DNA of 64,000 nucleotides from Eucalyptus grandis (Eukaryota > Streptophyta > Magnoliopsida > Myrtales > Myrtaceae): assembly GCF_016545825.1 (NCBI RefSeq), contig NC_052622.1, positions 14,079,001 to 14,143,000 of the forward strand, read 5' to 3'. Numbering within the stretch: the stretch's first letter is position 1; the number at the start of each line of letters is the position of its first letter. The notes beneath the pieces were generated by a model. That model was not told the origin of the DNA. It worked only from the letters and a program-made list of their open reading frames with translations, and did no database searches. The translations under genes and the position numbers were made by a program. Below, one piece after another: positions 11,241 through 23,405 of this stretch.

Positions 11241-11675
11241 TTTCTTTTTCCCTTTATCCTCTAGTCCAACTTTTTTTTCTAATTAATGCGAACAAGCATA
11301 ATTCAATTCAAACTACCAAAATCAATTGATCGTCAACTTAGTCCTCAAGACGTAATTTCAACAATTTTGGTTTGTAAATCGTTTCCGACTAAAATTTGGC
11401 TATTTGGTTTGATTTTTTATTTTTTATTTACAAATTGCACTAAATGAAACTCTTTTTATGAGTTATGTCGTAAAGCGAGATTATGGGGAAAATTCAAAGT
11501 AAGGGTTTAAAATGTCTTCATTTGTTCAAATAAAAATATAAAGTGAATCTTATTTCAAATAAGAGTGTAAAATAAAGACTTCAAATGAATTTTATAAGTA
11601 GTTATATTAGTTTGAAAAAGGACTTAACTTTCCAATTTGTCAAGAACCTTTTCATCCTTCACCTTTTTTTGAATA

Positions 11676-11706
<31 letters not shown>

Positions 11707-12642
11707 GTTTCTTTCTATTTTCCTTTTTTTCAGTTTTCCATTTCTTCTTCGTTGGTGCTTGGTCTCAAGCAATGGGCAGCCATCGTAATGCCCCAAGAGG
11801 GTTGGACGAGAGTCACTTTCACAAGCCATAGTTGAGGCCCTCTCGCGATATATGCAAGGGCTGCTTTGTCAACGGTTGGCAAGGCTACCCTCAAAAGACA
11901 CAAGTGAGGGTCGCTCGTAGCTGGTGAGGGCATGGGTCGATGTGACCTTTGCCTAGATTTGGTGAGGATGGTGGCCCTCACCTAACAGTCGACGATCAAA
12001 CCTTTGTCGGCTCTTGTCGATTTTTTTTTTTTTAAAGGAGAAAAAAGAAAAAATATTTAAAATTAAATTTGTCTTTAAATGAAAATGCCTTTAACCAACT
12101 AGAATATTTAGCTAGCCAAAGTGAGGTCATACTCTTATTTTAAACTGCTATAATGTGACATATGAAATTTCTGTATAGTTCATGATATTTAGGATATATA
12201 ATTAGTATAGTAACTATCAGCAAAAATCGATATGCTCCTAAATATGTATCGAATAATTTTCAAACATTAAATTTTTACTAAGTTAAGGTTTCCTTATTGT
12301 TCTATATCTTTTGTTAATAATTGTAGAGGGTTCGGAATAATTTTTTGATTTACTAACGCTTCAAATGAATATCGATTTCCTTGATTATTTGTCCAAATTA
12401 ACATAATATCCCAATTTTATTATTAAACCATGCCATTTGTCACTATGAGAACTTGGACAAATGTCTTCATCTCCACCACATTTTTTATCCACATGTCTAA
12501 AATAAATCCTTTGAACTTATCTATATGACCTTATGCATGACATTATCTTAACCCTAGAAATTTTTTTGTCTACATTTAACTCTAGTTAATTGGCATAATT
12601 ACTTTTAACCAAGGCTAATAAATGTTACTTCCAGCCATTCTT
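11241..12642. other. Tail of unit 1, non-coding, includes a GC-kernel dispersed repeat
   Basis: AT-rich, with a segment at about 11640-12040: pyrimidine run, then a GC-richer kernel with phrases such as 'gtgagggtcgctcg', then poly-T. It is matched at about 28440-28860 in unit 2. It resembles in style the elements near 54480 and 58480. No gene. Confidence 0.45.
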
Positions 12643-15250
12643 AAATATAGAGAATAAGTGTGGAAGACAATAGATAATGCCTCATTTCCCTACCTCTTTC
12701 ACTTGCACCTCCATCTCCCTCACTTCTTCAAGTTCAAGTTTTATTTCACTCTCTCCTTCAAGACAAGGTCCAAAACCCTTCTCTCTTCTTTTTTTTTTTT
12801 TTTTTTTTTTTTTCAGTTTAGTGTCTTACAAGGTAAATTCAAAGATTTTCCTTTTATTTTTATCAAATAAGCTTTGTTGTTTTCTAAAGAATGACAATTG
12901 TTAATTTTAATAATTATTTTGATTTCAAGGTGAGTAAATGCTTTGTTTGTTGAAGATTTCACTCAAGGTAAGTGAAAAACATAAGGACTAAGCTAGAATG
13001 ATCTACTTAGTACTATTGAGCTTGATTGATTGATTGTTTGTTTATTTACTATAGATTTTATTTTATGCGTGAGTAAGTTGCAATAGTTGTATGTTAAGTT
13101 ATAGTGACTGTTGTGCTTGTGGTAAAAAGCTATTCATATGTCTAGAGTGTCTTTGAGAGATTTCTAAAAGGTTTTGTAGCAACTTGAATGGGAAAAATAT
13201 GAAGATAGTAAAACTAGGCATAATAAGGGGTGTTTTGGTAAATTTTTGACAAAATATGGGGTAATTTTGAAATTTCGAAAATGGAGATAAGGTTGCTAAC
13301 AGGTTTATCTTATGTTTTTTAGTTTTGATAAGTGAATTTCTAAGTAAGATTAATTAAGGGGAATCCAATCTGTTCAAAAAAAAAAAGTGTTTAGGGGTTT
13401 CAGGGGAAAATTCATAATTTCACCAAGTTAACGGATGAATATGCAAAAATTGAAACTTCTGAGGACTGTTCACAGCTTGTGGAATCATATTATGATAAGT
13501 GATAAAGTTATTTTTAGAGTTAATAGATGATGTGTAAATTATGTAAAAATTGGAACTAGTTGAACTAATTAATCAAAAATGAGTTGTTTTAATAGTTTTG
13601 TAAAATATGTGGGGTGTCTATTGTGTAAATAAAATGTTAGTATGTCTTAGATAACAAAAAGGATAGCTTTTAGTTTTTAATTTGATTAATATTACTTGGT
13701 CGGTTGAAAATCGGAAGTTAGGGCTAAATTTATAAATTGAGAATTTTTACTAGGGCAATAGTCTAGTTTTTAAGAATTTGGAATTATAGAAAATACTCCT
13801 TAGTTTTGTGGAAAAAGTGAGCTTAATCAAGGGTGGTTTTATTATAAAATGTAAATCTATGAGTTACTTTAATTATTGGAGTAGTAGTGTTTATTGTTAA
13901 ATAGATATCAAGAATTGATAAACCAGTAAAAGTTCTATACCGAATGATCATGGCTTGGTGAAAAGAAAAAGAACATTTATTTGTTAAAGTGTACGTAATT
14001 GATTGATTCTCATGATTGTATGAGAATGCCAAGAGAGTAATGTGTTGTCACCTACAATTATGAACATCGAAAAGTATCTAACGCTTATTTTGTTGTGATT
14101 AATTATGTATATCTTTGATACTTCATGATTAAAACCTTTGCCACGATTTGTTCGCTCATCGCCACCGAGCGAATTCCCTTATATCAGTATGTATGAGACT
14201 CTAGAGTTAGCAATTGTTATACAAGGTGAATATGACATGAAATTTTATGATGACATGACTCGTGTAGTCATGATATGATATGGCTTGTGAAGCCATGGTG
14301 TGATGTTAATAAATAGCCATTGTCATGGTGTATTAATCCTCATTAATGTAGAGGAGACTCGTGATGAATAGGCTAAGGCATGGCAAGTGAGTATGTATAA
14401 TTCCGTCCTGCATGAGTTAGTGGTGACGATGCCTTATTAGTCAAGATATCTCGTGAATCAAGATAGTCCTGGCCAGTGACAAACATGAGTTCATATGTGT
14501 AAATTGATAAGATATTGTGGTACTTGTGATATATAATATGAAATTTGCTTACACATGAGCGATCAATCTTATGCAATTTATTGTTGTCTTATTGACATAT
14601 TATGATAGGAAAGATCATACTTTTATCCTTGCATTCCTTATGCATGGTTGTTTTGTATTGTCTTGAATTCATGATTGTTGTGATGCCAGGTTGAGTGATT
14701 GGTGGATCTCTTATCTTAAACTTACGAATTTCATTTACAGGACATTTCTTTAATTTTCAAACTTGTAGGATGGTTCTTCCACCACCGCTACTTTTTAGAG
14801 CTCGAGCTCACATTGAGTATAGTTATAAAGAAGTGATATTATCTTATATGGTTCTTGTGTATGTTAAAGCTTGAGTCAACACGGGACTTGCTGAGTTGGT
14901 TCCGCACCGATATATAGCTTGGTACGCAATCTTTGACAGTGACTGGTTGGGACGACTAAGAGGATTTTATGGTCCCCTTGACTACATTTTTGATGGGCCA
15001 TTGATGGGAGAGGTCAATGATCATTTGATTTTAGCTTTGGTGTTATATAGACAGGCTTTTGGATATCGGAGGATAGTGTTGAAGTTAGGCAATCCTAACC
15101 CTTCTCAGGTCTTTTGGTATTTTGTGTGTTGTTTGTTATGGGTTATAAATATAAAGTTAACATAATGAAATATTGCGTATAATATTTAATTTGTGTGATA
15201 ATCTTCTTGTATGTTGTATGGTAACGTATTCGTGGTTCTTCCACTTGCTA
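12643..15250 (+). other. AT-rich module of unit 2
   Basis: Second copy of the module described at 2244-4860, colinear throughout, with scattered substitutions and small indels. No protein-coding gene is supported. Confidence 0.5.
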
Positions 15251-15672
15251 TTAATAAAAAATCAGAAAATACATGTGCGCGTGTGATGTTTTGGAGAGTC
15301 ACATATAACTAATTCAAGTCCTTATTTGAGACCGACCTAGTCAATTTAGGTCATTATTTGACACAATGTTCACTTCATGCATTTATTTGAGAAAATGAAG
15401 ACACTTCATGCTCTTATTTGGAATTTCCCTCCAAACTATGCATAAGTTGGTGTTGCAGTGGTAATTGTTACATTGTAATGCTATTCTATTTTTAGATGAT
15501 AGCTTGAGCCTTTAACCAATTCAAGCTCGTTAAAAGTTAAATACTATATGAAATTTAACTTCATCAGATAAGAGAAGTCGAATAAAAAAAATGATAAGTT
15601 CTATTCAATTTGATCTAATTTCAGACCCTTATATAGTTAAGTTCGGTTTTAAAATTTTCTGAACCATATTAT

Positions 15673-15677
15673 TGTAG
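15673..15677. repeat. 5-bp target-site duplication (left), TGTAG
   Basis: TGTAG precedes the left LTR and recurs at 23061-23065 after the right LTR. Units 1 and 3 have a single TGTAG at the empty site (…attat-tgtag-tttagctc). Confidence 0.95.
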
Positions 15678-16110
15678 TGATGGATTTATGAGATGGGCTT
15701 AAGGCCCGTCCGCCCATGCTGGGCCCAAAAGGCCCGGCCCACAGGAATAGGGCCCGTGGAAGGGGAAGGTATAAAAGGGAGGAGAGAGAGAGAGAAGACA
15801 ATGCTTGCTAGAAAGGAACGTACGTACGTCTTCCCTTCTCCCGCTCTCTCTCTCTCCCAAAAAAAAGAAGAAAACAGTGAAGCGCAAACGGCGACACCGT
15901 CTTCCCTTCAAGGCGAATTGACATCATCGGATCAGAATTTCTTCCTCTTCTTCAGCGTTGGTGTCTAATCTGTGGCTAACAAGGTACGCTCGACTCCGTG
16001 GTGTGCTTTACGATCGGTGATACGTGTTTTCCCGAGCTTCGTCTTCCGCATTGATTTAGGGGTTCGATTTAGTGTCGAATCCGGTTTTTGGGGATCCGTT
16101 ATTCCCAACA
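15678..16110 (+). repeat. Left LTR (433 bp)
   Basis: Begins TGATGGATTTATG and ends ATTCCCAACA. It contains 'ggtataaaaggga' (15768-15780) as the likely TATA element and a GA tract downstream. Confidence 0.92.
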
Positions 16111-16111
16111 T

Positions 16112-16123
16112 TGGTATCAGAGC
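16112..16123 (+). promoter_or_regulatory. Primer-binding site (initiator tRNA-Met)
   Basis: TGGTATCAGAGC, one base after the LTR, is the standard complement of the 3' end of plant initiator tRNA-Met used by most copia elements. Confidence 0.93.
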
Positions 16124-16269
16124 CCCATTCACATTTTCCCGATCAATTTGATGTTTTTTGCTTGATTTTTTGCAAAAATTTTCGGCCGTATGGATCGGGC
16201 GAAAATCCCGACACCCGAGCGTTGTTCGGCCATTTTCTGAGTTTCAGTAAGTCGGAATCAAATTCTGAA

Positions 16270-16830
16270 GGTACTGGGTGAAAGGCGACGTCGAGACGAG
16301 TCCGGCGACATGTCGTGCGTCGCCGGACGACGCTGCACGCGCCCACACGCGCGGCCACAAGCCGTTGCGCGTAGGCGCCACGAGCCCGAAGCGCTGGCTA
16401 TGGCCAGTGCGTACGCCACACGCGCCGGTGACGAACCGGCACGTGCGCGCCGGCAACCGGCGAAACGGCACGCGTCCGTCGGCGAACCGACGCGTGCGGC
16501 GACCTGCCACGATGACGTCATCGTGGCGTCACCCAACGGTCGATAACCGTCGGGATGACGTCATTAATGACGTCGCGCCCGACGAAGGTTGGCCGGCCGG
16601 TCACCGGCCGGTGACCGACCCGACCCGATCAGCCTGGCGCATGCCACGCACGTGCGGCCGTCGCGTGACATCAGCACGCTCACGCGCGAGGCACGTGCCG
16701 GCTAACGTCTGCGTGACGTCAACCAGCGCACGCGCGTGGCACGTGCGGTCGGTTCGTCCGACTGGCACGGCCGATCCGACCGGTCCTCCGACCCGCGCGC
16801 CCGTTGACCCGACTCGTTGACCGTTGACCC
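16270..16830 (+). other. GC-rich leader of the copia element
   Basis: A strikingly GC-rich block between PBS and gag, rich in CACG/CGTG words and with TGACGTCA palindromes at about 16514-16521 and 16556-16563 and TGACGTCA-like words later. Long frames are open on both strands, which is expected of GC-rich DNA lacking TAA/TAG. I do not call a protein. Confidence 0.6.
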
Positions 16831-16981
16831 GAAAAAAAAAAAAAAAAATAATAATAATAATAATGTGTTTCTTTTTTCAATTATGTCTGTGTGGGTTGTA
16901 GGTAATCCATTTTTATTCTGCATTCGTTGCATGAATCATGGAAATTTATGTATTTTCCATTTTGTTTATTATGGATTATAA

Positions 16982-18391
16982 GTGATCCATTTTAGTTCTG
17001 CATTTGTTGCAGGAACTATGATGCGTTATGCACGGATACCTGCAATCCCAAGAACGGACGAAGGAAGAGCTAGACTGAAAAGGCTGATGAAAGAGTTAGC
17101 TGATTATCGGTGGCTTGATGGTGATTTAGTATCACACATGGTCAAGGTCAATCAGATGATACAGGAAATCATCTGGAATGGTTATCTTATGCCGGACTTT
17201 GAGAAGGTGCCGGCTTTGATGAACACTCTTCCACCTGAATGGCAAGCAGTGTTAGATCGGCTATGGGAGGTCAACGTGGTCCCGGATTACAGGGGGCTAG
17301 AGGATGCTTTTGTAAGAGAGTACTATAGGATTGAGTTGGCCAAAACTTCAACCCTTAAAATGAGCGCCACATGGCGCAGAGTAAATGCGCCTTGGTGGCG
17401 ACATGAAAGCTCTCCAAAAGTTTTTTCCATGGTTGGCAAATGTGCCTTCAGTTTTCTCAGATGTTTTGACTAATAGATTAGAAGGGACATTCCCTAATTA
17501 TTTCTTAGATTAATTGTGAGATTTTTTATGGATGTAAATATCTCTTTCCATGTTGATATTTTTCTTTGTATATATTGCTTAGTGTAATGTATAGTTGTAT
17601 TATGTGAAAGCACTGTTATTCTATTGGATGTTAGATAATATTTGCTTTTTGTTACTGCTGATTGCTGTGGGTAATTAGTTGTGGGTAGTTTAGAAGTTTT
17701 TGTAGCTTCATAGAATTGATTTTGCATATGACAATCATATTAATGATAGTTTTAAGTTAGGATTTTTGGAGGATGATTGGAAACGTAGTGACATTTTGAT
17801 TCTGAAACCTTACTTGAAATTATTCATTGATATGATGGGTCTCAGTAAATAGGGATGCATAAATGATAGGCATTAATTATTCATGCATATATGTCCGATG
17901 TGTTCAGATTTATGGATTCAGCAACTAAGAACGTAATTGCTGATGTGAACGGCAATTGTGAAATATTGAATATGAATATTCAATATGTGCTGGAAAAGCA
18001 ATAAGCACTAGAAGCTCTTGACCATGTTATGGAAGATCTTGAGGATGCTGTGCGCCACCTTGAGCTGGTAGAGGACTGCTTAACGGCATTTGAGCTGAAA
18101 ATAGATATTTTCAATGCTGGTTCTAGCTCAGAAAGGGCTTTGTGCTAGAAGCGCAAACGTATTGATTCGTTCAATATGTGGGAATGCAAAGGATCAAGTC
18201 CTTATTACAAGAAATCAAGAGTTAACCAACACAAGAGAGGAAAACGTCCTCAAGTGAAGAAAATGTCAAGAGTGAAATGTTACAATTGTGACAAGAGAGG
18301 TCACTATGCTCGCGATCGCCGTGAGCCAAAGAAGGCATACACCTCTTGTACATTTGATAACTTTGCTTATGTGTCAAGTTCTGCATTATAG
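16982..18391 (+). pseudogene. copia gag remnant with degenerate zinc knuckle
   Basis: An N-terminal capsid-like part (16982-17473) includes WNGYLMPDFEKVPALMNTLP and is followed by a decayed stretch. A zinc knuckle near 18273-18320 reads CYNCDKRGHYARDR: the CCHC pattern has Cys, Cys and His, but the last Cys is replaced by Arg. It would package element RNA if intact; here it is interrupted by stops. Confidence 0.7.
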
Positions 18392-19700
18392 GCTGAATCC
18401 AATCCTTTGTGGAATGTAGATTCAGGAACGACAGACCATGTAAGGAAGGATAGAGGATCCTTCGTGAAATTCCAACGATACCAACTGGAACTATGTGGAT
18501 CTATGTGGGAAATAATTTCAGAGTTGAAGTTAAAGGGATTGGCACCTGCCAATTGAATATGCGTGGTGGACTCACCTTGTTCCTACATGATGTCCTATAT
18601 GCTCCAGAGATTCGTCGAAATTTAAGTGTCTGTTTTTGATGTTGGTTAAGCTTGGTTTTAGTATGAACTTCCATAATAGATGTGTAGATTTGTATTTGGA
18701 TACAAACTACTATGATTTTGGTTACTTTTTGGATGGTTTTATTGTACTAAATGTTGACTGTGGTGATGTCAATATGTTATTCCCTTGTTTCATGTCTTCT
18801 ACTTTATATGATAATGATGTGAATATGGTGGCATGCTAGACTTGGTCATATGGGCCAACAACATATGAAAAGACTAGCCAAAGAGGGCTTGTTGGGCAAT
18901 ATTGAAAAAGTCGATTTGCTCATATGTAAGCATTGCCTAGAAGGGAAAACGACAAGGAAACCATTTGAAAAAGGTAAAAGAGCTGAATTTTCTCTGCATT
19001 TAATCCATTCTGACGTCTGTGGTTCAATGAATGTGAGAGGAAGGCATGGGGCTGTTTATTTCATCACTTTTATAGATGATTCTACTCGATTCGAATATGT
19101 CTATTTGATTTCTCATAAATCTGAATCATAAGTTGTTTCAAAATATTTATGAACTTGGTAGAAAATCAGTTAGACAAGAAAATAAAAGTATTGAGATCCG
19201 ATCGAGGTCAATGATATTTATCTGATGAGTTCAGAAAATTATGTGATGAAAAAGGAATAGAAAGACAATTATCTATTCTATATACTCCTCAACAAAATGG
19301 TGTTGCAGAGAGAAGAAACATAACCCTACTGGAAATGGTTAGGTCCATGATGGCGCATACTAACTTACATATCACTTTTTTGGAGTGATGCGTTGTTAAC
19401 TGCTGCCTATATACTTAACCGGGTGCCTTCTAAATTAGTTAGTTCCACTCCATATGAGTTATGGACAGGTAGAAAAACCGGACTTAGGTTTTCTTAAATC
19501 ATGGGGTTGTGCTGCCTATAATGAATCCTCTCACAAATTTGGGAAATATGGTCCCAAATGAAATAAGAGTATTTTCATGAGATACTCCGAACACTCGAAA
19601 GGGTATGTGTTCGTAGGTGAGCAGGAAAGTGGGAGTATAACTAAATTTGAATCACGGGATGTCACATTCTTAGTGGATGAATTTCCTAAGAAGGGCGAAA
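18392..19700 (+). pseudogene. copia protease and integrase remnants
   Basis: The aspartic protease active-site region reads WNVDSGTTDHV near 18413-18442. A GAG-pre-integrase motif (HARLGHMGQQHMKRL, 18826-18890) with the CKHCLEGK zinc-type residues is followed by the integrase core start HSDVCGSMNV and FIDDSTR. Stops and frameshifts interrupt the rest; the 'PQQNGVAERRN' integrase region is still recognisable near 19286-19320. Confidence 0.8.
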
Positions 19701-19777
19701 TAGGGGAAGTTTAGTCCCTATTTGAAACATTAGATCAAGATAATGATATTAATAGAGTTCGTCCAAGTGGGAGTAAT

Positions 19778-20680
19778 ATGAGAAGTGATGAATTAAATTC
19801 AACTCATTCTCAATTACAACCACATGATGAGACAACATCATCATTATCTAATCCAAGTGGGAGCATAATGGGAAATGATGTGCTAAGTGTACAATCTTCC
19901 AAACGGCGAACAAGTCGCCAAAGTATTCCCCGTCGACGTTTTGACATTGAAGGGGAAACTTTTATGGTTGCTCCACAAGATGAGGATGAGCCAAGAAATA
20001 TTAATGAGGCTCTGAATTGCCCTAATAAGGAAATATGGATTTATGCAATGAAAGAGGAAATGGAGTCAATGAAATCAAACCAAGTCTGGGAACTGGTTGA
20101 TCTTCCAAAAGGACACGAAGCTATTGGGAACAAGTGAGTTCTCAAAATAAAGCGAAAGGCTGATGGCTCGATAAAAAGGCATAAGGCTCGCCTTGTGGCG
20201 AAGGGGTATAATCAACAGGAAGGAATTGATTATGTAGAAACATTCTCTCCTGTAGTGAAATTTACCTTGATTCGCATTATTCTGGCAATAGTGTTTGGTA
20301 TGGATCTTGAGTTACATCAAATGGATGTAAAGACTGCTTTCCTCAATAGAGAATTAGAGGAAGAAATAAATATGGAACAACCTGTTGGTTTCATAGTAAA
20401 AGGCTATGAAGAAAAGGTATGTCGACTTTGGGGGTCGATATATGGCCTTAAGCAGTCATCAAGACAATGGTATATACGATTTCATAATGCCATAATAGCA
20501 TATGACCTTACAATGATAGATGAGGATCATTGTATATATATCAAAATATCCAAGGATCAATTTGTGATCATATCATTATATGTTGATGATATACTAATTG
20601 CCGGAAGTAATATGGAGTTTATTCATACTGTCAAAAGTTGGTTGTCTTCCAACTTTGAGATGAATAATATAGGATTGTAA
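19778..20680 (+). pseudogene. copia reverse transcriptase remnant
   Basis: Contains the RT landmarks YNQQEGIDYVETFSPVVK, MDVKTAFLN, YGLKQSSRQW and the catalytic LYVDDI (YVDD box, about 20577-20594). The frame breaks near 20137 and ends at 20680. Confidence 0.88.
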
Positions 20681-20689
20681 ACCCATAAA

Positions 20690-21440
20690 CACTCCTATTG
20701 CAAAATGTGAAGGATTGAGCCATAGACTGTGTCCAAGGACTCCAAAAGAGAAGGAACAAATGAAAGATGTTCCTTATGCTAGTGATGTTGGAAGCTTGAT
20801 GTACACTATGATGTGTACAAGACCTGACATATGTTTTGCAGTTGGAATGGTGAAAAGATACCAATCCAATCCATGTCAAGCACATTGGAAAGCCGTTAAA
20901 AGAATACTATGGTATCTAAAGGGAACTGCTGATTATATGCTGAGTTATTAAGGAAAGGATCTGCGACTCTAAGGCTATTCTGATGTTGATTGGGGAGGAG
21001 ATTTAAATAAAAGGAAATCTACCTCTAGGTTTGTTCTCTTACCGAATAATGGCACCATGTGTTGGAGCAGTAAGAAACAAAAGAGTATAGCATTGTTCAC
21101 GATGTAAGTTGAGTTCGTGGCATTATCAGCAGCAGTATAAGAAGGTGTTTGGCTTAAGAGATTTTTTGGATCATTTAGGTGTTATTGAAAGTGCTGCAGA
21201 TTCAGTGTTGGTTAACTGTGATAGCCAAGCAGCAAAAGTGTACACCAAAGATCCAAAATATCATGGCAAGACCAAACATATAGATACCAAGTATAATTTC
21301 ACAAAGATATGATTGCACGAAAAGATGTGAACTTATAGTACATACTACGCATAGAATGGTAGCAAATCCTATGACAAAGCCAATACCTAGAGATGTGTTT
21401 TGTGGCTATATGAAATCTCTAGGATTGCGTAGAGGCTGAT
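20690..21440 (+). pseudogene. copia RNase H remnant
   Basis: The connection region DVGSLMYTMMCTRPDICFAV and VKRILWYLKGT precedes an RNase H domain in several broken frames (about 20940-21420). The segment around 'KTKHIDTKYNF' is the conserved end of copia RNase H. Confidence 0.85.
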
Positions 21441-22280
21441 GTACTGAATATTGTAATTTCCCTAAGTGTTCACAATTTGATGAATTTGTGTTTTCATCAT
21501 TAATGCATATGAATCTTTGTTTGATCTTTATGCATCTTAATGCTCAGTGCATTACTTAAAGTTGAGAAAGTATGTCGGACAGATAAAAGATTAGCCCACT
21601 CACACGGGTAATCGCTTCTATTTACTGTGTGATAAATAGAGATGAGACTGTTTTTAAGCTTATTATCTATGTGATAATCGAGAGCTCAAGCTTAAAGCAT
21701 GTATGTCGTCTTAACTAAGTGTTAAGATGAGGATATAATACTTACTATGTCCGAAAGTAAAATACCCCACATATTTTACTTTATCTGTCTAAGATGCCAG
21801 ATGTGAGTTCTGATGAATTTTGTGAATGAGTAGATACGTGAACTCAAGTTAGACATTGGGTATGTCTGAACTATCATATGTACGGTATTGAAAGTGTAGA
21901 CATACGCTCCATGGGAAAGGAGTTAATACCGTAATACGTATTTCATACTACGTATGCATGAAACGACCAATAAGAGTGGCAAAAGTTTGATCTTAACTTT
22001 TATGACATGTGAGACTCTTGAGGAAAAGTGTTCCTCAATATTTAGTCCCCTCATGACTCTTACTTATTCTCAAGATTTCTATTTAGTGTTTGCTATCTTA
22101 GGATGTTGCCAATGGTCATGAGTTTGATTCGATCTAATGGGGCATTTCTAGAAAAGCGAGCTGGACTGAAATTGAGAGTTTGAAGGAAAGAGGAAGATCG
22201 ATTTTGGAGAATCATATTGTAGTTTTGTATTCACCGGTTAGCCAATTATGACTGTCTTTGTGATAATCATAATTGTGAAT

Positions 22281-22323
<43 letters not shown>

Positions 22324-22629
22324 TTGTTTAAAAGAGATCAAGAGAGATATAAATGTGATCGATCGATCTAGGGTACTGCATACTAAATCTACTCGGAGTG
22401 AAATGCCCATTATGAGCTGCTATATATTCCTAACAGATGTATGGCAACGAGCTCTCAAAGTATGTTGGTCGCACGGATTATTCACCGGTATGAATGTTGA
22501 AGAAAGGAAAAGAGGATTCTGTTCGGCCCATCATGTTAAGTGAGAGTCTATGATGGATTTTTCTCTGATGGGGCTGAGTAGGGCCTGTCCGCCCATGTTG
22601 GTTTTGGACCACCATGTGCGAGTGGGAGA
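21441..22629. other. copia 3' non-coding tail with (TA)n and polypurine tract
   Basis: A 1.2-kb tail without coding signal. It includes a TA microsatellite at 22284-22321 and ends in the purine stretch gagtgggaga (22620-22629), the likely polypurine primer site. Confidence 0.7.
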
Positions 22630-23060
22630 TGATGGATTTATGAGATGGGCTTAAGGCCCGTCCGCCCATGCTGGGCCCAAAAGGCCCGGCCCACGGGAAT
22701 AGAGCCCGTGGAAGGGGAAGGTATAAAAGGGAGGAGAGAGAGAGAGAAGACAACGCTTGCTAGAAAGGAACGTACGTACGTCTTCCCCTTCTCCCGCTCT
22801 CTCTCACCCAAAAAAAAAGAAGAAAACAGTGAAGCGCAAACGGCGACCGTCTTCCCTTCAAGGCGAATTGACATCATCGAATCAGAATTTCTTCCTCTTC
22901 TTCAGCGTTGGTGTCTAATCTGTGGCTAACAAGGTACGCTCGACTCCGTGGTGTGCTTTACGATTGGTGATACGTGTTTTCCTGGGCTTCGTCTTCCGCA
23001 TTGATTTAAGGGTTCAATTTAGTGTCGAATCCGGTTTTCGGGGATCCGTTATTCCCAACA
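22630..23060 (+). repeat. Right LTR (431 bp)
   Basis: Matches the left LTR end to end with scattered substitutions and small indels. It is followed by the right TSD (23061-23065). Confidence 0.92.
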
Positions 23061-23405
23061 TGTAGTTTAGCTCAATTTTTCCATCCAATCAGACCAAACT
23101 GAACCGTGCTCATCCCTACTCTACTTGATCTGCTTTCATGTGATTGATTAGAGATTGGCCAAAAGAGATCCCGTTGAGAAGGACTCGCTTGAAAGCCGTG
23201 CTCATTCGAGGTCACCCAAGCCATGGACGCTACTCCACGGGATTGTCACCGTAAGGAAGGTGTACGAATGGGAATGAGATCTCCTGCTGCCCCATCTTAT
23301 CTTCGCCACAAAGACACGATACGAGGATGGGGCAACGTGTCGAGGACTTGGGGCTGTCATCTCCATTTTCATCCTTATAACCTATCATTGCATGCATCTT
23401 CAAAT

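Larger units (their letters stand above)
2244..12642. repeat. Large tandem repeat, unit 1 (about 10.4 kb)
   Basis: The same sequence start ('taaatatagagaataagtg') recurs at 12643 and 29451. Unit 1 order: a 2.6-kb AT-rich module (2244-4860), a 2.2-kb spacer, a CLE gene (7204-7461), a CT microsatellite, a 1.7-kb spacer, the 3' end of a PPR-DYW gene (9560-9985), a module beginning near 10190, and a tail to 12642. Length is 10,399 bp. Its left flank is hidden by the gap. Confidence 0.9.
15678..23060 (+). mobile_element. Degenerate Ty1/copia LTR retrotransposon (7.4 kb)
   Basis: A complete element by structure: LTRs at 15678-16110 and 22630-23060 beginning TG and ending CA, a 5-bp TSD, a tRNA-Met PBS and a purine-rich tract before the right LTR. 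Domain order is gag, protease, integrase, reverse transcriptase, RNase H, which defines copia. Every domain is broken by stops or frameshifts, so it is not autonomous. By eye the two LTRs differ by roughly 15 substitutions or small indels. It is present only in unit 2, so it inserted after the tandem duplication, or at least after unit 2 split from units 1 and 3. Confidence 0.95.

Noticed and set aside
16278..16820. A 180-codon Arg/Pro/Thr-rich frame in the copia leader
   Set aside because: GC-rich DNA with no stops on several frames and both strands; lies upstream of gag where copia elements carry a non-coding leader.
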